Part shown: piece by piece, positions 55,347 to 62,990 of the stretch
Layout of the letters: each line of letters begins with the position of its first letter
Position numbering within the stretch: the stretch's first letter is position 1
Assembly: GCF_030323145.1 (NCBI RefSeq)
Contig: NZ_CP100470.1
Span: 5,745,001-5,809,000, forward strand
Reading direction: 5' to 3'
From: Mesorhizobium sp. C432A
GTDB lineage: Bacteria; Pseudomonadota; Alphaproteobacteria; Rhizobiales; Rhizobiaceae
DNA length: 64,000 nucleotides
Program-made: the position numbers and the translations under genes
The notes under the pieces: model-generated
The model's database searches: none
What the model was told of the DNA's origin: nothing
What the model saw: only the letters and a program-made list of their open reading frames with translations

Positions 55347-56438
55347 ATGGCCTTCGATGTCTGGCTGGAAAACAGGACACCCTTCGCCGCCGCGACGCAC
55401 GTCCAATTGAATGCTGACGGCCAAGAAACTCTGATTGTCATGCTATCGGCAAGTTTCACGGCGACGGATGAAGGAAAGGAATTCCAGCCAGCGGCCGAAC
55501 AGGTGCCGGTGATCTTTGGCGATGAGCCTTTTGGCGATCCGGCCCTTTCATCGACCCGCTACGAAGCGGACATCGCGCCCGTCAAGCCTGGCGCCGAGGT
55601 GATCGTGAATGGCGTCGCGCACGCGCCGGATGGAAGGCCGGTACGCGAGATGCAGGTTGGCCTGCGTGTCGGTAACTCGATCCGCAAGGTATTGCAGGTC
55701 GTCGGGGACCGGATCTACGACTCCGGCGGCTACAGCGCACCGGCGCCTTTCCGGACCATGCCGATCGTCTATGAACGCACCTATGGCGGCACTTTGGAAG
55801 ACTTGCGCACGGACCAGCGCAACCCAGTCGGCGTGGGGTACCATAACGCCCGGTCTGCAGATCCTGCGGTCAGAACCGAGGCGCCCAACGTCATGTATCC
55901 GGGCGAAGCGCAAGCCCGACCTGGGGAATCCCTGAGGCCGGCGGGATTCGGGACGATTGGCCGGGGCTGGCAACCGCGCCTGGCTTTCGCCGGAACCTAC
56001 GACAAGGCTTGGCTCGAATCCCAATGGCCGCTCGCTCCCAAAGACTTCGACACGCGGCATTATATGTGCGCCCCAGCCGATCAGCAGATGGCCGGCATCG
56101 GCAACGGCGAGGATATCACGGTGATCGGCATGACGGCTTCGGGCAGATGGGATTTCCGCCTGCCGCGCATCACGGCCCCGCTTCGGCTCATTTATGACGA
56201 TCGTGTAGAAGAAAACGCGTTCAAGCCTGACACCGTGCTCATCGAGCCTGACTTGAAGCGCGTGACCCTTAAGGCTCGTTTGGCAGTGGTAATCCGGCGC
56301 AACGTGCCGGCGCTGCGGGAAATCGCCTTCGGCCACATTTCTCCTGTTTGGATCAATGCGCGCCGCAAGCGAAAACTCTATCTCAATCTTCTCGGCGGCG
56401 ACGGGGCCCTGCGCGATCGCTCGGCGTGGCAGCCGTGA
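55347..56438 (+). CDS. DUF2169-family T6SS adaptor/chaperone
   Basis: 363 aa. Family segments are the beta-rich N-terminus (WLENRTPFAAATHVQLNADG, then VMLSASFTATDEG), FRTMPIVYERTYGGT, and WLESQWPLAPKDFDTRHYM followed by CAPADQQ. DUF2169 proteins are found next to DUF4150/PAAR effectors and are reported to help load such effectors (Tde2 of Agrobacterium is an example). It probably links the effector at 53527 to the VgrG at 59113. Its stop overlaps the next start by GTGA. Confidence 0.85.
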   Translation: MAFDVWLENRTPFAAATHVQLNADGQETLIVMLSASFTATDEGKEFQPAAEQVPVIFGDEPFGDPALSSTRYEADIAPVKPGAEVIVNGVAHAPDGRPVREMQVGLRVGNSIRKVLQVVGDRIYDSGGYSAPAPFRTMPIVYERTYGGTLEDLRTDQRNPVGVGYHNARSADPAVRTEAPNVMYPGEAQARPGESLRPAGFGTIGRGWQPRLAFAGTYDKAWLESQWPLAPKDFDTRHYMCAPADQQMAGIGNGEDITVIGMTASGRWDFRLPRITAPLRLIYDDRVEENAFKPDTVLIEPDLKRVTLKARLAVVIRRNVPALREIAFGHISPVWINARRKRKLYLNLLGGDGALRDRSAWQP

Positions 56439-57472
56439 AGCGGCCGCTCTACATCTCGGTTGGTGGCGCCGTCACGCCTGCTGGATTGAACGCGCGCCAG
56501 ACCATCTCAGCCATTCGCGCCAACCTGTCAGCATTTCAGGAGGTGCCTCTTTCAGAGCCGTTTCCCACCACACAGATCGTGGCACGCATTCCAGCCAAGG
56601 CGGGCCTGCGACGCAATGACGGGGTATGGCTCGCCAGCATGGGCGCCCGCGCTCTCAAGGAGGCGATGCTCGACAACAAGGCAACGCCGGACCAGACCGC
56701 TGTTCTGCTCGCGCTGCCGGAGAGTTTCCGCGACCATCCGGCGTATGAAGAGGTCGAGCGGGGGCGCCTTTTGAATGCCATTTTCGAGCGATGCGGCCTG
56801 CGCTTCAATGCCGGCTCGCGGGTATTTGACGGCGGTGCCGCAGCCAGCGCCGGACTGCTCGACTATGCCGGCGACATGCTAGAATCCGGGACCGTCGCGC
56901 AGGTGCTGCTGGGTGGTGTGGACAGCCTCGTCAACGGGACCGACATTGCGCGCTTGATGCGAGCCAATCGTCTGAAATCCGAAAACAATGCTCAAGGGGC
57001 AGTCCCTGGCGAGGGCGCTGTCTTCGTGCGCCTGACGCGAGCGCCGGGGAGCGGGCCGGCTGCAATGATTTGCGGGGCGGGCCTGGCTCAAGAGATCGAC
57101 AGCGTTCTTTCCGAACGCCAGAGTCAAGGCCGTGCGATGGTGGCTTCGCTGCTTGCTGCCTTCAGCGGGTCCGGACCCAAGGAACCCGATATCGAGTTCC
57201 TTGTCAGCAATGGAAACGGGGAACGGTACAGCGGGCTCGAACAACTGGTCGGTCGCTCGCGCTTCTACCGCACGCACCGCGAGATATTCCCGACAGCCTA
57301 CCCTGCGATGACGGTCGGCGACATTGGAGCCGCTAGTGCGGCACTTGTTCTGATGCTGGCGGCCGACAGTTTTATAAGCGGTTACGCGCCGGGCCGCGTC
57401 GCAGCCTGCGAGCTTGCATCCGAGGGTGGCAACCGGTCGGCGATCGCGCTTACCGACCTCCGCCAACGCTGA
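56435..57472 (+). CDS. Ketosynthase-like (thiolase-fold) protein lacking the active-site Cys
   Basis: 345 aa from GTG 56435 within the previous stop. The fold signature of beta-ketoacyl synthases can be followed: ISVGGAVTPAGLN at the start, DGGAAASAGLLDYAGDM where the nucleophile Cys normally sits (no Cys), VPGEGAVFVRL, SNGNGERYSGLE where a His is expected, and MTVGDIGAASAALVLML, where GH is replaced by GD. All three catalytic positions thus appear changed. Such proteins recur in T6SS effector loci; the role is unknown, perhaps structural or ligand binding. Confidence 0.75.
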   Translation: MKRPLYISVGGAVTPAGLNARQTISAIRANLSAFQEVPLSEPFPTTQIVARIPAKAGLRRNDGVWLASMGARALKEAMLDNKATPDQTAVLLALPESFRDHPAYEEVERGRLLNAIFERCGLRFNAGSRVFDGGAAASAGLLDYAGDMLESGTVAQVLLGGVDSLVNGTDIARLMRANRLKSENNAQGAVPGEGAVFVRLTRAPGSGPAAMICGAGLAQEIDSVLSERQSQGRAMVASLLAAFSGSGPKEPDIEFLVSNGNGERYSGLEQLVGRSRFYRTHREIFPTAYPAMTVGDIGAASAALVLMLAADSFISGYAPGRVAACELASEGGNRSAIALTDLRQR

Positions 57473-57505
57473 ACGGAGGGACAAGCCTTCCCTCGGCGAA
57501 AGCGA

Positions 57506-58669
57506 TCACATCCACGCCGGGAACTTGCGTGTCCTGCGCCAGTCTGCCAGCGGCGCCTCGGGCGTGGCGATTGCCGCGCGCAACGCATCCACCCTGAGCC
57601 TGCGCATCGAACGGAACAGACGATGGTTGCGCCCACCGCGCCCTTCGTCCCACCATGCTTCGACGCGATCGGCGGCCGGCAGCGAGCTGTCGTCGAGTTG
57701 GGCAAAGCCCTCGCCAAGAACAGCTGGATCGGCAACGAAAAGGTCGGTGTCGCCGAAGTCCACCTCGAACAGATCGCGAAGTGCTGCACCCGCTGCGGAT
57801 GCCAGTTCCGGCTCGCGCATCTTCTCGATCAGCCACGGCACCACCGCTTGGTCGCCGAGCAGCCCGATCGATGCCGTGGCCGCGATGCGCAAGACAGGCT
57901 GTCCGAGACGTGATTGCAGCCAGGCCTTGCCGGCCTTCGGCGGCGTCGTCAGCAGGCGCAACTCGATCGCCGCCTGCGCATGGTCCGTCTCCGTCAGCAC
58001 GATCTTGTCGATCACCGAGTGCGCGGACCGAGCCTCGCCAAGCAGGCAAGCAGCGAAGGCGGCCGCAAGACGTTCTTTCGTTGTCTCGCCGTCAAGCCCA
58101 GCCAGGACTTCCGGAAGCAGGTCGCGCCGCCTGAGCACGCCGGCGAGCCGGACGGCGCGCCAACGCACGTTCGCATTGGAATGGCTGGCCAGATCATGCA
58201 GGCGCTGTCCCGGATCGACGCGATGATGCCAGAGCGCAGATAGCCCAAGACAGCGCAGCCGCGCGTCGCGCGTGTCCAGCCACTGCGCCACGAACGGGCG
58301 CAGGTTTTCGCCCGGCGTGCGCGCGATCGCGGCAGACAGGCTCGATATGCCGGCGTCACCTAGGCTTGCGCCCGCGTCGATTGCAGAGGTCACCAATTTG
58401 GCATCGCTCCAACGCATTGCCAGAGTGCCAAGCACGAAAATCTCGCCCGGTTCGGCGTAGTCGGCGAAGCGCGCTTGAGCAGCTTCCCAACCGGCCTTGC
58501 CGGCTGCCATGAGCCCTTCGAGATTGGCTTCGAGACGCTGGTCGATGCGGCCGATATCGGTCTCGTCGAGGATTGGACCGTCGATCTCCAGACGACGTCG
58601 AAGCCACAGGAACGCCGCGTCCTCGGCGTGTTGGTCCACGATCGCCGCAATGGTCGCGATGCTGTGCAT
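57506..58669 (-). CDS. HEAT-repeat-like T6SS-associated protein (TIGR02270-like)
   Basis: 387 aa from ATG 58669. Repeated helical pairs are visible (RLRCLGLSALWHHRVDPG, VRWRAVRLAGVLRRRDLLP, LRIAATASIGLLGDQAVVP), which is the pattern of HEAT repeats. The end is basic (ADWRRTRKFPAWM). The family name is from memory of proteins found beside VgrG and DUF4150 genes. It is last in the vgrG operon and converges on the ketosynthase-like gene with a 33-bp gap. A role in handling effectors or the spike is inferred from context. Confidence 0.7.
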   Translation of the reverse strand: MHSIATIAAIVDQHAEDAAFLWLRRRLEIDGPILDETDIGRIDQRLEANLEGLMAAGKAGWEAAQARFADYAEPGEIFVLGTLAMRWSDAKLVTSAIDAGASLGDAGISSLSAAIARTPGENLRPFVAQWLDTRDARLRCLGLSALWHHRVDPGQRLHDLASHSNANVRWRAVRLAGVLRRRDLLPEVLAGLDGETTKERLAAAFAACLLGEARSAHSVIDKIVLTETDHAQAAIELRLLTTPPKAGKAWLQSRLGQPVLRIAATASIGLLGDQAVVPWLIEKMREPELASAAGAALRDLFEVDFGDTDLFVADPAVLGEGFAQLDDSSLPAADRVEAWWDEGRGGRNHRLFRSMRRLRVDALRAAIATPEAPLADWRRTRKFPAWM

Positions 58670-58679
58670 CGGCAATGCC

Positions 58680-59102
58680 TCAGTTAAGATGCACGGCCCC
58701 GCCGCGGATGCGGTTGGTGCCACTGGCCTGGCTGGTCAACTGGGTGCCACGAATGGTCACGCGTCCATTCTTCTCCAGAATGATCGATGCCAGGCCGCAG
58801 CGCAGTTCAATGCGCTCATCGCCGTTGATGACGACACGTTCGCCGTCGCGGACGACTTCGAGGCTCCTGCCGCGGGGCGCAGGATCGACGATGCGCCCGA
58901 CCACCAGCGGCCGCGCCGGGTCGCCGCCCTCGAAGAGCAAAGCCAGTTCGGATCCGACGGCCGAAACGTCCAGCTCCGTCAGGCTGCGCGCCGCTATCGC
59001 GGTCTCGCGCGGATTGCCGACGAAGACAACCAGCGGCGCCCCGCCTTGGAAGCCGATCAGCAGGCCGATCACGACGCCGTCGATACGCTCCAGCACTTCC
59101 AT
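58680..59102 (-). CDS. DUF6484-like protein, VgrG-associated
   Basis: 140 aa. The N-terminus (IDGVVIGLLIGFQGGAPLVVF, VGSELALLFEGGDPARPLVVG, then RIVDP) fits DUF6484, a small OB-like/gp5-like domain. The C-terminus (LRCGLASIILEKNGRVTIRG) is very similar to the end of the VgrG encoded ten bases upstream (LKCGSASITMKKDGTIVADG). It may form an extension of, or compete for, the spike tip. Located between vgrG and the HEAT-like gene on the same strand. Confidence 0.75.
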   Translation of the reverse strand: MEVLERIDGVVIGLLIGFQGGAPLVVFVGNPRETAIAARSLTELDVSAVGSELALLFEGGDPARPLVVGRIVDPAPRGRSLEVVRDGERVVINGDERIELRCGLASIILEKNGRVTIRGTQLTSQASGTNRIRGGAVHLN

Positions 59103-59112
59103 GATGATGCCC

Positions 59113-61446
59113 TCAATTGTTGTTGATCGTGCTGCCCTTGACGATCACCTCGCCGTCGGCCTTGACGGTGATCTTGCCGCTGCCCTTGAGGGTAATATCC
59201 TTCCCATCAGCGACAATGGTGCCATCCTTTTTCATCGTGATCGAGGCCGAACCGCATTTGAGCGTGATCGAGTCGGCCGCCTCGATCATCAGATTCTTGC
59301 CGACCTTGATCACACTGTCTTCGGCTATCTGGATTCCGCTGCCTTTGCCGACCTTGAGCGCGTGCCCGCCGCCGACATCGGTTGCGTCGTCCGCAGCGAT
59401 TTTTGCCGACCTGCCCTTGCCGATCTGCGACGACTGTGCCCCGCCGATGGTGAAACTCTGATCGGCGCCAACATTGACGCTTTGCGCCGCCGCGATGTTC
59501 CAGCTATCAGCCGCGCCGATATCGTGGCTCTGCGCAGCACCTACGGTGACCGACCGCGTCGCACCGATCGTGTTCGTCTGCGGACCGCCCACAGTTCGGG
59601 TCTCGGATGCTCCGACCGAATCGACCCGCGCCGCGCCAACAGTCACCGTCTGCACGATCGCGACGGTCTGGGTGTGGTTGGCGCCGATCGTCTCGGTCGA
59701 GTTCGAGCCGATGTTGATCGTCTCATCGACCCCCACCGTCAGTGAGCGGTTCTTGCCCACCGTCTCGGTGTCGTTCGACCCGATATTGGTCGTCTGGTCG
59801 ACGCCGACCTTGACCGTCTTGTTGTTGCCGACGTCCTCGTCGAGGTTGTGGCCGACGGAGTGCTTGGCGTCGTGGTCGATGCGGTCGGACTGGTCGTGCT
59901 GGACCAGCTTCTGGCGATCATTCTTGATCAGAAGGTGGTGGTCCTTCTGCGCCTGGAAGTTGACCAGCTCCGAGCCGGCCTTGTCCTCGAACATCAGTTC
60001 GTTGTAGCCGCCACCGCCCTTCGACGAGTTGGACTTCCAGCCGGACTGCGTGGCGTTGCCAGGCAGTCCGTAGGGCGGCATCTGCGAGGCGTTGTAGACC
60101 CGGCCGGTGATGATCGGCAGGTCCGGATTGCCTTCGATGAAATCGACGATCACTTCCTGGCCGATGCGCGGGATCTGGATGAAGCCCCAGCCGCTTCCGG
60201 CCCAGGTCTGCGACACCCGCACGAAGCAGGAGCTCTTCTGGTCCTTCTTGCCGAGGCGGTCCCAGTGGAACTGCACCTTCACCCTGGCATATTTGTCGGT
60301 GAAGATCTCCTCGCCGGACGGACCGACCACGGTCGCCGTCTGCGGCCCGCGCATGATTGGCCTTGGCGTGATGCGCGGCGGCCGATAAGCGACTGAGGTC
60401 GGCGCCACACCGAGCACCACCTTGAAATTCTCGCCATCGGTGTCGACGCCGGCGCGATAGCCCGGATCGAACAGCCGGTACTCGGCGCTGATCACCAGAT
60501 ACTCCTTGTTCTGGTCGTCGCGCGGAAAGCCGTCGAGCTTGAAGGTGCAGCCGGAGAACAGGCCGCGCACGGTGCCGACAGCGGCAATGCGCATATGCGG
60601 CGCCTGGATTTCTTCGCGCCTGATCGCCGCCAGGCTGTCGCCGCGCCCGACTTCCAGATGCGCGCCGGGGTGGCGATAGTTCTCGCCCGCGGCCTGCTTG
60701 TGGCCGAAGGGCTGCGCCGACTTCGCCATCAAATCGGCGGCGGGTTTTTCGAAGTCATAATCGGTGTGGGCATAGGCGCCGGGGCGCACCGCGCTGCCTG
60801 GAATCCAGTCGGTGATGTACTCGACGTCGCGGCGCGAGCCCTGCCCTTCGAACTGATAGAGCACCGTCTCATAGCCCGGCGCTGGCTTCAGCTTGCTCAT
60901 GGCGTCGGCCAGGATCAGCGTGTGCTCGCCCTCGGCATGCTCGAAGAAGTACATTATGCCTTCGTGCTCGAGCAGCCGCTGCACGAAATCGAGGTCGCTC
61001 TCGTCATATTGCACGCAATATTCGCGCGGCGGATAAGAGCCTTGCAAGCGCTTTTCGAACTTGGCGATGCCGCCATATTTAGAGAAAATCTCCTCCACGA
61101 TCTCGACGGCGGTCTTGTCCTGGAAAATGCGGCAGTCGGTGGTATTGCCGAGGAACCACAGCCACGGCCTGACGACCGCCTCATAGTGAGCCAGCCGATC
61201 TTCGATGCGGGTAAGGCGAAACTCGGCGATGAGGCCGCTGAACCAGCGCTTGGGGTCGGCCTCGCCTTCGATCGAAACGGCGCCGCCCAGCATCTTCAGC
61301 GGGTCGACATCGGCATTGGTCGAGACAAATCCAACGGTGTAGGCAAGGCAGCGGCTGATCTCGTCGCGGCCGACGAGATGCGTAAAGGTCAACAGCTCGG
61401 CGCCGACCGGCGTCTGCACAAGCGCGGCGCGTTGTTCACTCGGCAT
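59113..61446 (-). CDS. vgrG: T6SS spike protein VgrG with octapeptide beta-helix
   Basis: 777 aa. The gp27-like N-terminal domain (LVGRDEISRCLAYTVGFVST, REYCVQYDESDLDFVQRLLE) and the gp5-like OB domain (SCFVRVSQTWAGSGWGFIQ, then IPRIGQEVIVDFIEGNPDLP) are complete. Then LPGNATQSGWKSNSSKGGGG and the junction FEDKAGSELVNFQAQKDHH. Residues 531-722 consist of 24 uninterrupted octads beginning Val/Ile-Gly or Val/Ile-Ala. The end is a DUF2345-like tip. There is no additional effector domain. AGGAGGGG precedes the ATG. Confidence 0.95.
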   Translation of the reverse strand: MPSEQRAALVQTPVGAELLTFTHLVGRDEISRCLAYTVGFVSTNADVDPLKMLGGAVSIEGEADPKRWFSGLIAEFRLTRIEDRLAHYEAVVRPWLWFLGNTTDCRIFQDKTAVEIVEEIFSKYGGIAKFEKRLQGSYPPREYCVQYDESDLDFVQRLLEHEGIMYFFEHAEGEHTLILADAMSKLKPAPGYETVLYQFEGQGSRRDVEYITDWIPGSAVRPGAYAHTDYDFEKPAADLMAKSAQPFGHKQAAGENYRHPGAHLEVGRGDSLAAIRREEIQAPHMRIAAVGTVRGLFSGCTFKLDGFPRDDQNKEYLVISAEYRLFDPGYRAGVDTDGENFKVVLGVAPTSVAYRPPRITPRPIMRGPQTATVVGPSGEEIFTDKYARVKVQFHWDRLGKKDQKSSCFVRVSQTWAGSGWGFIQIPRIGQEVIVDFIEGNPDLPIITGRVYNASQMPPYGLPGNATQSGWKSNSSKGGGGYNELMFEDKAGSELVNFQAQKDHHLLIKNDRQKLVQHDQSDRIDHDAKHSVGHNLDEDVGNNKTVKVGVDQTTNIGSNDTETVGKNRSLTVGVDETINIGSNSTETIGANHTQTVAIVQTVTVGAARVDSVGASETRTVGGPQTNTIGATRSVTVGAAQSHDIGAADSWNIAAAQSVNVGADQSFTIGGAQSSQIGKGRSAKIAADDATDVGGGHALKVGKGSGIQIAEDSVIKVGKNLMIEAADSITLKCGSASITMKKDGTIVADGKDITLKGSGKITVKADGEVIVKGSTINNN
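59281..59856 (-). repeat. 24 x 8-residue beta-helix repeat within vgrG
   Basis: Twenty-four consecutive 24-base units with no slip, each coding for [V/I]-[G/A]-x6. The pattern recalls the VXGXXXXX octads of phage T4 gp5, which form a three-stranded beta-helix. Third-base variation between units indicates selection on protein rather than recent DNA duplication. Confidence 0.9.
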
Positions 61447-61717
61447 GGGTCGTGCCCCTCCTGAGCGCTAGTGTGGCAGGTTCGAAGCCCTTCTTGTGTT
61501 AACGACCTCACGTTCAGGGATATTTCGCAACTTGCCACCCAAGCCATGTTGAGCCTACCACATGTTCTATGGCAGACCAAAGAGGACAAGCGGCAGGCCG
61601 TTGCTGTTTGCGCCGCTTTCGCCAGTGTGAAACGCCGCTCTCCCGCTGTGCCCGCAAGCTGCTAGACTGTGGCACATCGGATCAATGGAAACGGCAGCGG
61701 TCGACGGTCCATAGCGC
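61447..61717. other. Divergent intergenic region between vgrG and tagH2
   Basis: 271 bp without a recognised gene. It holds the vgrG ribosome site AGGAGGGG near 61455-61462. No convincing -35/-10 pair or operator was identified. Confidence 0.5.
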
Positions 61718-62740
61718 ATGTTCATCAGTCTGCAGATCAGCAATGTCGATGTCCTGCCTGCCGGGCTGCCGCCCGGCTACGCATCGCGCGACCGCGGCTT
61801 CGAGATCGGGCGGGAGAACTGCGCCTGGACCTTGCCCGATCCGGACAAGTTCATCTCCGGCCGACATTGCGAAATCCGCTACGAAGGCGGCGCCTTTTTT
61901 CTCCACGACGTCTCGCGCAACGGCACATTCGTCAACGGGTCGAGCCAGCGCCTGACCGGCCCGCATCGGTTGGCGCAAGGTGACCGGCTCCGGATCGGCC
62001 GCTATATCGTCTCGGTGTCGATCGATGACGGGAACCCAGCCTTCGGTGGCCATGGTTCGACGCAACGGCAGATGCCTGGTGCCGGATCCTTTCCAGACCA
62101 TGTCGCATCGCCACGGTCACCGACCGCGCCACCCGCTTCGGTCTCCAGCCGGCCGCAGCAAGCCGACGAGATCCTGCGCGCGATTGCCGCCGGCGCCGGC
62201 ATTCCGCCAGAGGTGCTTTTGCTGCGCCAACCGCAGGAGGTAGCCGGCGAGATCGGCGCGGTGCTGCGCATCGTCGTCGACGAGCTGGTGTTGCTGTTGA
62301 AGGCGCGCGCCGCTGCAAAAGTCCTGGCCAAGACCAGCGATCGAACCATGATCAACGCCGCCGACAACAATCCGCTGAAGTTCGTGCCCGGGACCGACGA
62401 AATCCTCGACATCATGTTCGCGCGGCGTAGATCCGGCTATCTTGATGCCCGGCACAGCATCGAAGACGCTTTCCACGACCTCAAGACGCATGAATTCGCA
62501 ACCTTCGCCGCCATGCAGGCGGCGCTGTCGCGGTTGCTTGACGATCTGTCGCCCGAGGCGATTGCGAAAAAACTGCCGCCATCCTCCTTTGCCTCGAAGA
62601 AAACGCGCGCCTGGGACGCGCTGGTCGCGACCTGGCGGGCCAAGGAGGAAGCGCACGAGAACGGCATGCTGGACATATTCCTCACCTATTTCAGTGAAGC
62701 CTATGCCAAGGCCGCCAAACAGAAGACCGGCAAGGGCTAA
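61718..62740 (+). CDS. Second FHA-domain T6SS protein (TagH paralogue)
   Basis: 340 aa. The FHA domain is complete (FEIGRENCAWTLPDPDKFIS, GRHCEI, DVSRNGTFVNG). A short Pro/Ser-rich linker follows (about 110-148, much shorter than in TagH). The C-terminal TagH domain runs from about 150 to 340 (NPLKFVPGTDEILDIMF, IEDAFHDLKTHEFATFAAMQ). Both FHA proteins share NPLKF in the same place. It is followed 250 bp later by a second TssL gene. In Agrobacterium one Fha reads phosphorylated TssL; this protein is the better counterpart for the second TssL by position. Confidence 0.9.
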   Translation: MFISLQISNVDVLPAGLPPGYASRDRGFEIGRENCAWTLPDPDKFISGRHCEIRYEGGAFFLHDVSRNGTFVNGSSQRLTGPHRLAQGDRLRIGRYIVSVSIDDGNPAFGGHGSTQRQMPGAGSFPDHVASPRSPTAPPASVSSRPQQADEILRAIAAGAGIPPEVLLLRQPQEVAGEIGAVLRIVVDELVLLLKARAAAKVLAKTSDRTMINAADNNPLKFVPGTDEILDIMFARRRSGYLDARHSIEDAFHDLKTHEFATFAAMQAALSRLLDDLSPEAIAKKLPPSSFASKKTRAWDALVATWRAKEEAHENGMLDIFLTYFSEAYAKAAKQKTGKG

Positions 62741-62990
62741 GCCCGCGCACCGCTGAAGACACCGTGAAGGCCGACCTAGGCACCGGCCGGCGACCAAAAT
62801 TGCGCCGGGTTTCCATCGCAACCTTCTGAGACTACGATCACATACGGCAATTGAGCACGCGGGTACGGTTGGTCGACCTCGGGGGTCTGCGGCACATGTC
62901 ATGTCACGGCGAGAAGCGTCCTGCGGTCCGCGTTCGCGCGGACATGGCGCTGTGCGTCGCGCCGCGCGGGCGTAGAGGCAGGGATCGGCG
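62741..62990. other. Gap between tagH2 and tssL2
   Basis: 250 bp with no gene recognised. A GAGGCAGGG ribosome site for tssL2 lies just upstream of 62991. Short GC-rich inverted repeats are visible near 62918-62965 (cgcgttcgcgcg and cgcgccgcgcg). No promoter was identified. Confidence 0.45.

Noticed and set aside
53527..57472. Effector island as a mobile element
   Set aside because: No transposase, integrase, tRNA or flanking direct repeat was found. Different base composition alone is not enough to call a mobile element.
59113..59280. Separate effector domain at the VgrG C-terminus
   Set aside because: The residues after the octad repeats (SITLKCGSASITMKKDG onward) are a continuing beta-rich tip as in DUF2345, not an enzyme domain.
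61479..61493. Possible sigma-54 promoter (TGGCAGG-N4-AAGC) upstream of tagH2
   Set aside because: The GG and GC pairs are spaced correctly but the -12 box lacks the TT of TTGC, and the site is 225 bp from the gene. Similar matches occur by chance in GC-rich DNA.
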